Source: Tyto alba
Lineage: Eukaryota; Chordata; Aves; Strigiformes; Tytonidae
DNA length: 64,000 nucleotides
Assembly: GCF_018691265.1 (NCBI RefSeq)
Contig: NW_024881329.1
Span: forward strand, 1,426,001-1,490,000
Reading direction: 5' to 3'
The notes under the pieces were generated by a model. The model did no database searches and was not told the DNA's origin. It saw only the letters and a list, made by a program, of their open reading frames with translations. The stretch's first letter is position 1; every line of letters begins with the position of its first letter. This document shows, piece after piece, positions 45,951 to 57,760 of this stretch. A program made the translations under genes and the position numbers.

Positions 45951-47846
45951 TAGCCAGCTGGAACACTTTGAGGAAGGCGATGCACCGGGAGGAAGGTCAC
46001 GCTGCCTTCTCCTAGCTTCTGACTCCATCCATCCTCGCTCCCACCTATTTGTTATTTGGGAGCGGGTGGTGGGCAGGTTACACTTGTGTATTCCTGTGGG
46101 GCTGGCTGCTTCTGCTCCTAGTCGCTGGGTTTGTGGGACTCGGTGTGCCCAAGCAGCTTTACTGGGTTGGTGAGAGGCAGCTTAGAGTCGTGTGAGCACA
46201 CTCACCTTCCCCGTGTCATCACACATGTGTACACATTCTCTCTGGAAAGCTTTTCTCCGTAATTGGATTGCTTCTGGTTTATTTTAATTCAATAGGATCT
46301 TGATGCAGATTACATCGTGCAGAGAAATCCATGGAGATGCATTTATGAAAATCTCCACTAGTTGTCACTCAATCTCTATTCTAAAGCTGACTTCAAGACC
46401 ACTTCGAGCTCCTTTTAGCTTCTAAAAAAATGATGTCCTGGGCCGCAAATAACAACTACCTGTGACAAATTTTGCCATGGAGTCTTTCTGAAATATGGTA
46501 ATAGGAGTCAGTTTAAATCCAAGAGATGGCAGCCTCTGCAAATGTTGTTCTGTGGGTTTTGGCTTTCTGAATAATTATTCTTAACAGCATGTTGTCCAAG
46601 GCCCAAAATAGTTTGGGGCCTGGTGTGTCAGCTGCTGTATGCGTACTGTGATAAATCCTTTCTCCGGAGAAGTGATGGTCTCGATGGACATGGTCCCTCC
46701 AGGAGGAGGAGAAGTTACAGAAGAATGAAAAGGCTATGGCAGCACCTCAGTCAGCTTGGGTTTAGTTTTTGATCAATGTTTTCTTGGGTGGAAGTTAGCG
46801 GGGTTGAGGAGGAGTGTGGTGAAAGAGTGTAGGCAATGATGAGGAGGAACAGGCTCTGTAGAGTTGTTATGCAGCTTATTCCCAGGATGGTTTCCTTTCC
46901 CTAATTTCTTTCAGTTAAAAATCTAGGTGCCTGTTCACTGTGAATGTAAACTCTTTTACAGGTGCATGTTTTGCCTGCTTTTATTTCTTTGGTACTTGTA
47001 GTCAAAGCCACTCTGAGTTTGAGAAAAATAATAAATTTGATAAACTTGATAAGCATCTTATTCCTTTTTTCCATCTTTAGCTCTGCCTGTAGCAGGTTTG
47101 GATTCAGAGCACGTGTGTTTTATTGTTTGTGTTAGAGGTGGTGCTGTTTTGAACAAATCATGTTCTGTACCAGTTGATGCTTGATGCTGCGAAGTGAGGA
47201 AGGGAGAGATGCTGACTGTCTTGAAGAGTTTGCAGTCTGAGTAAATCACAGGAAAATGCAAACACATCACAATTCAGGCTTTAAATTTCTCATTATTTTA
47301 GAAAATTCTTTTGTACTTCTTTTGATGGCCAGCAAACCTGTACTGTGATTTTCCTCTTCTACCAGACTTGTGCTTGACTTGCCCCGCTCCACAAAGAGGT
47401 GAGAGCATAAACCTGGCTAATAATAGCTGGGGTGATACAGATAGTCACTGGCAGGAGAGCTGTGTCATCAGTGCAGACAGCATTGGCTTCCTTTGCTCTA
47501 TGGAAGGCGAAGATGGACAAGGAGTTGCCTTTTTGACAGGCTCTTCAGGAAGAAGCATTCCTGTCTCTACATGCTTCGGCTTCGGTGAACATTATTCTGT
47601 AAGGTAGTAGTCAATGATGGAGTCAGGGAGCAGGAGCAGTTAGGATATCCTCCACCCTCCCTCGCATGTTTGCTTTGTCTGTAAGTACCGCTACACGCTC
47701 CACCATGCGCACTCCAGGAGCAAGAATGGAATACAGAGCAATGTAGCTTGTGTGATGTGCCTAGAAAGGTCTGGCATACTCTTGTTCCTACACATCAATT
47801 GATGTTTCCGGTCTATAAGTGCTTAAGTAGTAGGAGAAGCTGTGTT
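45951..47846. other. Unique non-coding DNA
   Basis: No gene is firmly supported. A 79-codon open frame beginning at an acceptor-like site, 47366-47606, is described in the findings. Confidence 0.45.
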
Positions 47847-47999
47847 TAAAAAAATAAAACAAGCAAACAAAAATAAAAACCCACCACAAAAAAAAAAAAA
47901 AAAAAAAAAACAAACAAACCAAACCAAAACTAAAAAATCACAACCAGAACAACAAAATGTACTCCCAAAACTCACCCACAAACCAAAACCAAACCCTTC
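47847..47999 (+). repeat. A-rich low-complexity region with A23
   Basis: A-rich, C-interspersed sequence (AAACAAGCAAACAAAAATAAA, A23 at 47888-47910, then CAAACAAACCAAACC-type repeats). Lysine-rich open frames through it are by-products of composition. Confidence 0.9.
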
Positions 48000-50189
48000 C
48001 CATTTTTCAGGATTTAAAGAAAAGGATTTTATTTTCATCAAAATTCCCCTTTTAATGTGACGAAACTGAAAGGATTTGTTTTTCAATGACTTCTTCATTG
48101 TAACAGTGAACGTGTTGTGCTGACTTACTGCTGTAAAATTTAACAGGAAGTATTGTTCAATCCCTTCTCTCTTCTCCTGAAAAGGAAGAAAGAAAATCAG
48201 CTCAAACTGAATTGTTCTCACGGTGTTTCTTCAAGGTTAGTGAATGTTTCCTACTCCAGCTACTCATTTCCTTTGAAATAATTATGTTTTGGAAATGCCA
48301 TGAGCCCAGGCCATCAAAATGACTGCTAAGGGAACAAGGAACAAGGGACTGTTTGAAACTAATGGGCTCGGTGTTTATGCGTTTGTATCCCAGGACTTAC
48401 TGTGTTTTATTTCTGTACTGAGATAAGTGAGATGGGGATTTTTATTTGCATGAGAAATGTGTGCCTCTTTATCTCTATTATATCGGTTCATAATTTGATT
48501 GCTTTGTTGAAACCTTTATTACACATCTTTGTCTAATATCTTTTTTATTCTTTCATTTTCTAAAAGCCATTTGAAAATCATGGAGATTGGGCAATGCCCT
48601 CCCCCATATCTCACATTTTAAATGTAGGGAGAAATGATCAGAAACTTCTTATTGCTCTTGATTGCCTTTTAATTATTTTACGCTTTAATTAAGTCTCACC
48701 ATTCCTCATTAAGAGTATTGTTCAGGAAGTGTTTTAGTAATCCTGCACAAGCAGCATCTGTGAAAGCTTTGGGTAGCTTTTGCCTTGGCAAGGAGGATTT
48801 TCGCTAATGTAAGCAAATAGCACATGATGAGGTTTGCTGCTCCTCTGTCACCTGGGCCAGCTTCAGGGAAGCTGTGGGGCGAAAGATAAAGCCCCAGATT
48901 TATTCAACACCCAGGAAAAAAGTTCCTGAGGCTGGAGCAGCCCAGCTTGGATATAATCATTACACTCATAAAGTGACCATTTTCATGTTTTATGCTGCAC
49001 AGCTCAGAATCTTTATTAGCCAATTTGATGGCTTCCTTGATCCAAGCCATTTTATAATAAAATCAGGGGTGCCAGACAGTGACGACTTAGGTGCTTACAT
49101 CATGTCTTCTGTGGTGGCAAAAAGTCTGAGGCAGGGATCGCTGCGTTACGACACGTGAGACAACTTATACCAGCCTGCCTGCATGCACGTGAGAGGAGGG
49201 TGCTGCTGCCAGGCCCAGAACTTCGGGCACTGAGTGTGTGCTCTGTGTGACATGGGTGTAATTTGTCCTGGAGGGGGTCTTTCAGCTTAGTTGCTAACTC
49301 TTCATTTTAACAGTTGCACAAAATTCCGTTCCACCACTACCAGACCTTGAGCTCAAGTGAAATTCCCGTGTCACTCTAATGCGAAGAATAAAGTACATGC
49401 TAAACTGAACAACTACAGCTTACAGTACGTCTGAAGTGAAGCTGCTTAACTGAATTTAAAGCTTGAGAGTCACTTTGAAAAGAAGTTTGAGGAGCAGTTA
49501 AGTTTTCCAGACAAGGTCTGTGCAGAGACAGCATCTAGATAACTTGGCAGCCAGATGAGAGGAGCCTGAGAAGTTGCAGTAGCATCGAGGGAGGTTTTAC
49601 CAGCTTGTCTAGTACACTGGATGTTTGTTTAGTTTGATGGGGCACCACGGCAAGGTTAGTCAAGTGAAAGTGCATCTTCATATAGTGTAGTTAAACTCTC
49701 AGTAGAATGAGCCTGTATCTCCTTGATTGACACGCCTAAAATATTCTGCATTTGCAGAAGTTAGCGTTAGCCATAAGACCCATGTAAGTACCTTAGCTCA
49801 AGACATTGCTGTGAGCATGATATAATTTGGTTGAGTACCTCGTGGCGATCAGTCTTGTATGCAGTCACTCTCTCCTCTCTTGCACAGAGAAGCAGAGATG
49901 ATCTGCTGTCTTTGTATGCGTGTCTGCAAAAAACCCCAAGTAGTGTAGCATGCTTCAAGTCTGCAGTTGTGTACAACACTGTCTCAACCCTAGTTGACAT
50001 TTTGGGTATTCAGCTGTGAATAAATGAGAGTCTGCCTATCAGTTCATCAGGGAATCTAGCAAATGAGGAACTGCAGTAATTAAAATCTTGCGGGTGTGAA
50101 ATCCGACTGAAAATACTTAGCATCTGCCATCCAGCAATTTTGAAATACTTAACAGGCTTTAGATTTTCTTATGAGGAGGTAAACATAAA
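48000..50189. other. Unique non-coding DNA, AT-rich in part
   Basis: No gene is recognised. About 48440-48730 is AT-rich, non-repetitive and contains TTTTAATTATTTTACGCTTTAATTAAG, a texture like conserved enhancers. A 94-codon frame at 48874-49158 starts with GTG and has no splice support. Confidence 0.45.
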
Positions 50190-50270
50190 TATCTCTCATT
50201 TTACAGACACTGGTATACAGAAGAGTCAAATGACTTTTGCTAGTCATATGCAATGAACCAAATCAAAGTT
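50190..50270 (-). mobile_element. MIR-like SINE remnant (minus strand), fragment
   Basis: ATCTCTCATTTTACAGACAC...CAGAAGAGTCAAATGACTTTTGC...TCATATG keeps the order of an antisense MIR core/tail (..CATTTTACAGATGAGGAAACTGAG.., ..AAGTGACTTGCCCAAGGTCAC..). It is short and strongly diverged, so this is a tentative call. Confidence 0.4.
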
Positions 50271-52403
50271 CTTTAATCACGATTTTAATGTTAATGTTGG
50301 AGGTTTTTCCATACATTCAATCACAGTTATTGCAACTGGTAGAGCAAAGTCTTACCTGATATAGGTGGAATTATGAGTGTTAGAAACTTGTCAATCAAGG
50401 AGAGATCAAGTGGCTTTCTCTGGAAGAACTGAAGAGTCTTACGCTGTTGTGAAAGAGGAGCTATGGCTGTAAATTCGCTTCTTCCTTGCACAGATTTTTT
50501 TCATCAATAAAAGAGCAGAACTGATTGTTGATTCTTAAGAAAAGGCATTTTTCCTCAATCAAGGATATAAGGGCACTTTAAAAATACGTGTTAGAGCCCT
50601 GCTTAGCATGTAAACCATATCAACATGCAGTATGAAATGGCTTACTGCAGAAGCAGGCTACTTAAAAGCAGTCAGATCAGTAACAGTAGCGTGACCAAGG
50701 TCTGGTTGAAAAGAATTGAATAATTGCTGCACATTGTAAAGTATTTCAAGTGGAACATAAAAAAGACTCCTTCACCTTCAAGGAAATGTAGCTGCATTTC
50801 ACATAAACACCCGGAAATTTGTAGCCAGAACCTGCCTTTAAGCTTAGGTGAATGGCAGGGTGAGACATCAGAAAGGGATTTGGGGGTTGTATAGCCCAGG
50901 TCTACATATTGATATAGACTCTGAAAGAATATAGGCAAACCTTAATGAGTCTGAAGAGAGAAGAAAAAATGATACAAGGACTGAAAGAAATTCCCATTTA
51001 ATCTTAACAGAAGTCTTTGTGACTTCAGTGTATTCTGGTATGCTTTTTTTGTGACTTCCTGCTTACAAGGCTGTACCTGGAAAACCAAATCATGCTTAGA
51101 GAAGTAATCCGGAGTTCTGCTGTGGTGAGTGTATCTCTAATTCTGACTAAACCACTTAGTCAAAGCAGCTGACAAATACGCCTATGGTTTTCCTTATTCT
51201 GAGCTCTAGGTTTGCAAAATTCCATTGCAACACCATTACAAGATTCATAGAATTACCATATTTTAAACATTAAGTTGGCTTTTTTTTTTCACAAGAAAGT
51301 TCATAATGGAGTCCCTGAAATGTAATTTATTTCTAAGATGGTGTGTTGTATGGTCCTAATCCTGCAGATGAAATCGCCGATCACATACTGGAAGTATTAA
51401 CTGAACCTGAAACAAATAAATATCAGCCAATAAAATTGGTTTATCTTCCAGTTGAAATGTAGCTGGGGAGGGGGGCTCTGATAACCATTTTGGAGGATAC
51501 AATACACGTTTGAAGGGTGGGAAGGGACGTGATAAGACCCTTCTGTGAAACTTCAGGAAGACTGTAAACACAATGGTTTTAGTGTCATGACAATGAATTT
51601 GTCCAGGATACCAGCATGAAGACCCATATAATACATTTGGTTTTGTTTATAGACTTTTATTTAAAGATTTCTATGTGGCTGAGTTCCAAGACTTCTGTTG
51701 TCCTTAAAGAGTTCAGTCTGGCAGTCGGAAAGTGTGCGGTGATGATTCATCAGGTGTAGTGAGCACGAATACATTTTTGACAGATGCAATTAAGCTGTGT
51801 GTCTTAGCAACATTTTTCTTAGCCACAGGTCAATGTACTCTCCATTTATTCAGGGCTTTCTCTTAAGTGACAAATGGTCCAAGACAGCTGTTTTAGAAAT
51901 AGGACTCATCTGGGTGTCAGAGGTGAGAAAACACTTTTTGTTGTGTGTAATGGAAAGGCCAACACCAGGGTCCCAACAGAAGGAGCTTTATAGGAAGCAC
52001 TTCAGCTTTATATTCCATGGGAGAACTTTTCCCCTGTGAAAGCAAGGGGTAGAGAGCATTCCTGTTTCTGCTGCAGACTCTGGGTATTGTGGCTGCCCAG
52101 CACCCTGCCAGTGTTCATGCAAATGCAGGAGCCTGATGGTTCCCCATTTCCTGTGGGCACAGTGCCGGTATCATACAGCTCCTAACCTCTCTCCTCTGGG
52201 ACAGTAGCTACCTTTTATTCTATTGTGTGACCTGCTTTTACATCTGGCAGCTCCCAGCTGTGCCTTCTCTCCCATTGCCCTCCTGTTGCCATACCTGCTT
52301 TCTGGTTGCTTGCTGAGCCACCATTCTTACACCAGAGTATCTTGGGGTTGAAGTCCACGGTATAGCCCTGAAAGTTGCCCCAGTCCACTTTGAAATGTGG
52401 AGC
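50271..52403. other. Unique non-coding DNA
   Basis: No gene or repeat family is recognised. Confidence 0.5.
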
Positions 52404-52422
52404 TTTTTTTTTTTTTTTTTTT
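52404..52422 (+). repeat. T19 homopolymer
   Basis: Nineteen consecutive T; an A17 tract follows at 52647-52663. The two are in inverted sense about 225 bases apart. Confidence 0.95.
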
Positions 52423-52646
52423 CATAGCCCTTTGGATACCAGGCTGTTCCTTGGTATTTCTCAAGTCTGCTTGCCTTTCTTGCTTTGCACTTTGAACTGG
52501 AAAAAACAGTGGGTTAGCCCAATTCAGGGGCTGAGGTCAGCTTGAAACACTGGACTGGAAACTTATAAAAAGATACAGACTAGATTCTCTTGTGAACCGT
52601 GGTAGCAGTTCCCAGACCTATAGGGAACCTTTTCTTGTGTGGGGAG

Positions 52647-52663
52647 AAAAAAAAAAAAAAAAA
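52647..52663 (+). repeat. A17 homopolymer
   Basis: Seventeen consecutive A following GGGGAG. Confidence 0.95.
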
Positions 52664-55600
52664 TCATCCTTCTTCCCTTAGTTCTTGATCTCTGGTAATA
52701 GAGAATGGAATAAAACAGGCATTCTTATAACATGTGATCCCTTCATCAGGAGTTTATTTCCTGACAAGGAATATGAAGAAGACTCTTCTTGCTTAGTATG
52801 TATGTATGTATGCTGCCCACTGAGAGTTTTATAAAGCAGATGACTTCGTGATGGCTTTCAGGCAGTCTTCTGTAACAGTCCCGCAGACCATTTATAAGTA
52901 TGCAGAAGATGGTGAGGAACGGTGGAATGCGTGTCCTCTCTGAGCCTCTGTGTCTCAGTAGAAATGTTCAGGGGTTAGCAATTGATGGATTGTCTCTAGT
53001 AATTATATTTGCAGCCATCTAAAGGCACAAAACATGATTTGGTGTTGACAATCGGAGTTATTTAAAATAACTGTGTTTAAAACGCCAAGCCTGTGGGAAC
53101 TGTGTTGATTAAGAGAGAAAAATGCCAGATGTTTTGGGTACAGTAGATGTCGAGAGGGGATTAATTAATAATTTGTATAAATATGTATTTTCTAAGACTA
53201 AGGCTCATATACTGAGAAAAAGTGATTAGTTCCATGTACTAAGGGTTAGTGAGGAAAAGTTGTTAAAGTGATTAATGAGTTTTCACTGCACTGTTTATGA
53301 ATCACATAAACACGGTGATAAGCACAGCAAATTCCAGCTTTCAGGGTCTCATGTTTGATGATTCCCACAGTGCCTTTCCTTTACTCTTTAGGTATTTATC
53401 TAAGAATATATATATGTATTTCTATATGTATATATAAAAAATAAAATAGAGCAACTTCATGGGTGTGGATTTGTAGAACAAAACAGTGCTAAAGGACTCA
53501 CCATCCATGTTCATATATGTTTGTGATGTTTACTTTGGACTGGTTCTAGCTGTAGCTCTGCTGACTGCCAACACAATGTCCTATCTTGCAGTGTCTCCTG
53601 AGATTACTCGTCAATCTGCATGGCTGTAATCCGTGCCTGAATGGGAGCAGTGTCTGTGTAGGGGTGGTGTTTTCAGACAGGCATCTTGTGATAACACTGC
53701 CGTGTTCCTCTCTGGACGCTTATGCAACGTGTATCTGAACAAAGCAGCAGCTGCTGAGATGCTCGTTACTAGCTGCAGTCCTAATTACTCAACAGCTGAT
53801 GCAAACAGTCATCTCTGAGACTGACCAATTGCAGTGTAACACAAAACTTTAAATTTAGTTGATTAACTTTGCTGTTTTTTTTTTTTTTTTTCTTAATTTA
53901 TTTTTTTTTTTCTTGAATGTGAAACATTCTCATTTCACAGTTGCCAGCTTTGTTTATTTTGTTAAATGTGGCATTTCCCCTTGGAGATTTCATGGGCTGC
54001 TCAACTCCAGGAAACTGCACACACAGTCTTCTGAGCCTTGGATACTACTCTTTAGTGTGAAGTATCTGTGGTAGTGCTGTCTGCATGAGTTCAGTTATAC
54101 CATTAGTTAAAAATTACATTTAAATTTTGGATTTCTGGAATTTTTCCTTAAATACCTTTAGAAACTGGCCCACCTTCTTTCTCTTGATCCTTGTCTAAAA
54201 TCAGTTGGTGTGCAGGGGATGTGGAAGCAGCCATGTGGAGGGTGGAAGGCCAGTTTGCCCTGGCATTCAGAAATTTCTTAACGATTCTGCTTCCTACTGA
54301 CTTGGAGCATGAACCCAAAAATGTTGAAAGACTCTAGAAAGGAAAACTCTGTTGCCTCTCGTGTGTGGAGGGAGACATTTGACTTACAGTCTGTATTTTT
54401 TTTTGTTTGTTTCAAATTTCAAACCTGAAATATTTCATTTAAATTCTAACATCTGAAGTGTAAATGTAATATGCAGGAAAAAAAGTATGGCATTTAAAAT
54501 AAGAGAAAGTAATTTAAAAATGAAAAGTGAACAAAAACCTCTTTCCTCTGAAAATGTTGTGAGGTGGAATGACTTGTATCCTGTATTTTTATTTTTTAGT
54601 ATTGTCAGCATTGTTTTGATTTTATTAAACATCGAGGTTTCAGCAGAAATGCTTGTTCTGATGACTTGTGGATCTTTTGAAATGCTGTGTTTTTCTGTTA
54701 TTGCTGTTGCTACCACTGCGTTATTGTGATGCACAGAAACAGAATTTAGATTAGATTTTCACAATGCTAACTGGAATCCTTACAATGAAGAACATCCCAA
54801 TAAGGTTTGTGTATTTCAACACATAGAAGAACCCCGTTGATGTCATGGACAAAACCACAATGAACTTTGCCCGGATGAGGATTTCATTTGAATGATTCAA
54901 GGCTTTGCTTTCTCTACTAAGCTGAAGCCCTTTGTTTTTGAGGCACTTAATGAAGTGATTTTTCCTGGGTTTGTTTAGGCTTTGCTTTAAATGCCAGTTT
55001 CTCACTTCTGTTACATATCTTTTTTCTCTTTCTCATTCTGTTGGGCTTTGTTCCTTCACTATGGAGTCCAAATGCAATGTGTGTAAGTCGGGAGGAGGCA
55101 GGAGTGATATCTGTTTCAGAAATAAATGAAAATTGACTCCCCACTCAAGTTCACCAATTTCAAATCACATCTTCAGCATCATGGCAGCTAAGAGTGAAGC
55201 CTCTTCAAAGAGAATCTCATCTACAGTGGCAGTTTTTAGCCACGCTAGACTATACTTTCAAAAATATTTAAAAAATCTCTGGGTATTATTTCTGCACAGT
55301 CAAACACTCTGGAGCTTTCCAAGAGGAGTCCCTTTCACACAAGGTTAATCATTTCAATGCCTTTAGTACCTAAATGCTAAAGAAAATACAAAAATGCAAT
55401 AAATCTATTGCTTTTTATAGTTTGTGTTGTTTCTGGACTTAAGTCATGTTAGCCTTGTGGTACCAGCTGAGGCTCTCTGGAAGAGAGAAGGCTCTCTTCT
55501 ATCCCAGAGATCATTTTTCACCTGGATTTTGCCAGTACAGGGGAGCTCTATTTTACGTTTGAGCTCTTTCTCCTTTTTCAGGGTGTTGATTGTGTTTGAG

Positions 55601-56894
55601 GAAAGGACGGAATTAATGTGCAGTTTCATTAAGGCTGAACCCTGAGTTCTGCATCCAAAACTGGCACAAAATGAAGCTGGTGCTGGCTGAAGGTAGTACA
55701 GGTCACATCACGGTATCGGTGTGGCCATGTCTTTACTGATGTGGTTTAATGTGCCCTGCAAAAAGGTGGTGGTTTCCTAAGACTTGTCTATCTGCAGACA
55801 CGGGTCTTCGCTGGTGAGCATGCCTGCACTCCTCTCCTGTAACCTGTGGAAATTTCTCTGGCTGGTCTTATACACTGGAGTGGTTCATGACCCTTATAAT
55901 TTTTTGCAGGTCTTTCTCTTGTAAGTGTATGTGCTCTGTGCTGGCAGCTGTATGACACTGTATCGTATATTCATATATCAGGCAGTTGTTGCTGCCTGGT
56001 ATACAGTCATGTAGAATTATAAATTTTTGCATAAATACTCACGATTCCAAATTTCTAACTCTGCTCTGTGAAGAGTCTGCTTATAATAAATTACTTCATT
56101 GTGTTTCTCGAGACTTAAAATACTTCTATTAGAAGCTAAATAGCATTCAGCAAGTAAAATGCAGTTGCTGGCTCTTACGATCAGAGGCACAAGTTATCTA
56201 GGAACAGTTACAAGATGCCTGATTAGAACACCACCTAGTATATTATCCATGCTTGCTCTCTGCAAGCGCCAGTTTCTTCTTGAAAAGCTCCATAGCATTT
56301 CATAGCACTCATACACGGTCTTCATGGGAGTGCAGGCGAGGCTGCCTTAATGCAGTGCTTATAAATAACCCTAGGATGTTTGGGCAAAACACCTCGAGTG
56401 TATAAATACACTGTAAATTGTAATTACGCACCTACACTGCTGTGAGAACTGGGTGATTCTGCTGTCGCTTTGACTTGAAGGCTTTATCACACGTGGCCTC
56501 GTTCCTGGTCAGGATCTCATTGCATCGTGCTCCCTACGAACACACTGTAAGTGATATTGAAGAATTTAGCATCTAGATGGGCAAACAGAAAGGGGATATA
56601 TCATTCTACTCCTTTCAGGACTCTAAAAATGGTAGGCTTGGGTCAAGTCTTCAGGAAAGTGGCAGCTGGACCCAGCTCTGAGTCTTGGGCAAAGGGCTGG
56701 GAGTCACAGCTGCCCATCCTTTGCACAGATCTCCCGACTGTTCTGAAATAGACATTTCCTCTATGTGTTGTTTCAGTGGTTAGTTGCTTTTTCATCTTGT
56801 TACATAGCTTCAAAAAGTACTCAGCCAGATGGGCTGTTTGATTTGCTGGATGTTTCACTCTTTTATGTTTAGTTAAGTCAATATATGTCAAATT
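52664..56894. other. Unique non-coding DNA with simple repeats
   Basis: A (TATG)3-4 cluster lies at about 52798-52811, an AT-dinucleotide-rich patch at 53405-53448 and a T-rich patch at 53875-53912. No gene is supported. An 80-codon ATG frame at 54487-54729 with two hydrophobic stretches is described in the findings. Confidence 0.45.
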
Positions 56895-56975
56895 TTTCAT
56901 CTGTAAAGCAGAGCTAAAACTTTCCTATTTAATACTGTGCTGTGAGGATAAATTAAGAGGTTCATTTCTTCTTTG
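56895..56975 (+). mobile_element. MIR-like SINE tail remnant (plus strand)
   Basis: TTTTTCATCTGTAAAGCAG...CCTATTTAATACTGTGCTGTGAGGATAAATTAAGAGG follows the order of the MIR 3' part (..CATCTGTAAAATGGGGATAATA..CCTACCTCA..GTTGTGAGGATTAAATGAG..). It is short but well matched at both anchor phrases. Confidence 0.55.
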
Positions 56976-57339
56976 CTGTGTCAGGAAGAGAGTTAATGTG
57001 GTTTGAAGATGAAAATAAGTATTTCAGATCCGATCTTTCTCTCTACCCTCTCTCACAGTATTACATGTATACTGTGTATCTGAAGTTTTTGCTCGCACCT
57101 ACCCATTAATGATTTAAGTAACACACATTTTAAATGCATTATCCATTTTGGATTGCACAGGGTAACACCTGCTTATTCCAACTTTCTTTGACCTTGTTTC
57201 ATAAGTGTAAGAAGGGAGGTTGCTCTTTGGAGGCAGCTCACTCATAGTACTTCTTAATTATCAGGAAAGTGTGTTAAGCATGATGTTGGGTGACTTGAGA
57301 CCAGGAGTCGGGCTGTAGTTCCCAAAAGGAGAAATTATA

Positions 57340-57515
57340 CTCTTGTGGTTAAGGTCAAAGGCTGCAGATCTTGCATTCAGTCCCTCTCTTTGTGTATCTT
57401 TTAGTATCCCAAAGTCATTAAGTGAGGGAGCTTAAATATCCCTGTCTAGCCTAGGTGTTGTAAGAATAAATTAACTGGTGTAGATGAGTCACTCAAATGC
57501 TCTGGGACTATGGGT
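57340..57515 (+). mobile_element. MIR-like SINE remnant (plus strand)
   Basis: GTGGTTAAGGTCAAAGGCTG...CATTCAGTCCC resembles the MIR 5' part (..GTGGTTAAG..GGGCT..GTTCAAATCCC..). GTTGTAAGAATAAATTAACTGGTGTAG...CACTCAAATGCTCTGGGACTATGGG resembles the tail of amniote MIR subfamilies. The middle is diverged. MIR elements predate the bird-mammal split, so old copies are expected in birds. Confidence 0.5.
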
Positions 57516-57619
57516 TATTTAAAAACCTAAATTTATCACTGAGGCCAGACTTTTCTAAAGGACTCGGCTTGTTTTTTAAGCTCATGCCAGTAGTTGTCTT
57601 ACCACTGTCATTCAGGATT

Positions 57620-57760
57620 TGTATCACAGTTGTGCCTAGAAGCCCATGTGGACATCAATAATGTATTACACAAAGGCTTATTATCCAGGAGTCCTTGCCC
57701 TAAAGAACTTGCAGTCAAGTCAGAGACAAGAAATGGATATGTGGAACACAAGAGAATGGA
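57620..57760 (+). repeat. Probable ancient interspersed repeat, family uncertain
   Basis: The phrases TGCCTAGAAGCCC, CCTTGCCCTAAAGAACTTGCAGTCAAGTCAGAGACAAG and AATGGATATG recall a common old amniote repeat containing (..CCCTGCCCCAAAGAGCTTACAATCTAA..GACAAGAGACA..). It may extend to about 58230, but similarity there is too faint to state. Open frames over it are not coding. Confidence 0.45.

Noticed and set aside
51250..51266. TTCATAGAATTACCATA as another CR1 3' end
   Set aside because: The CR1 signature around GGTTTGGGTTGGAA is missing on both sides.
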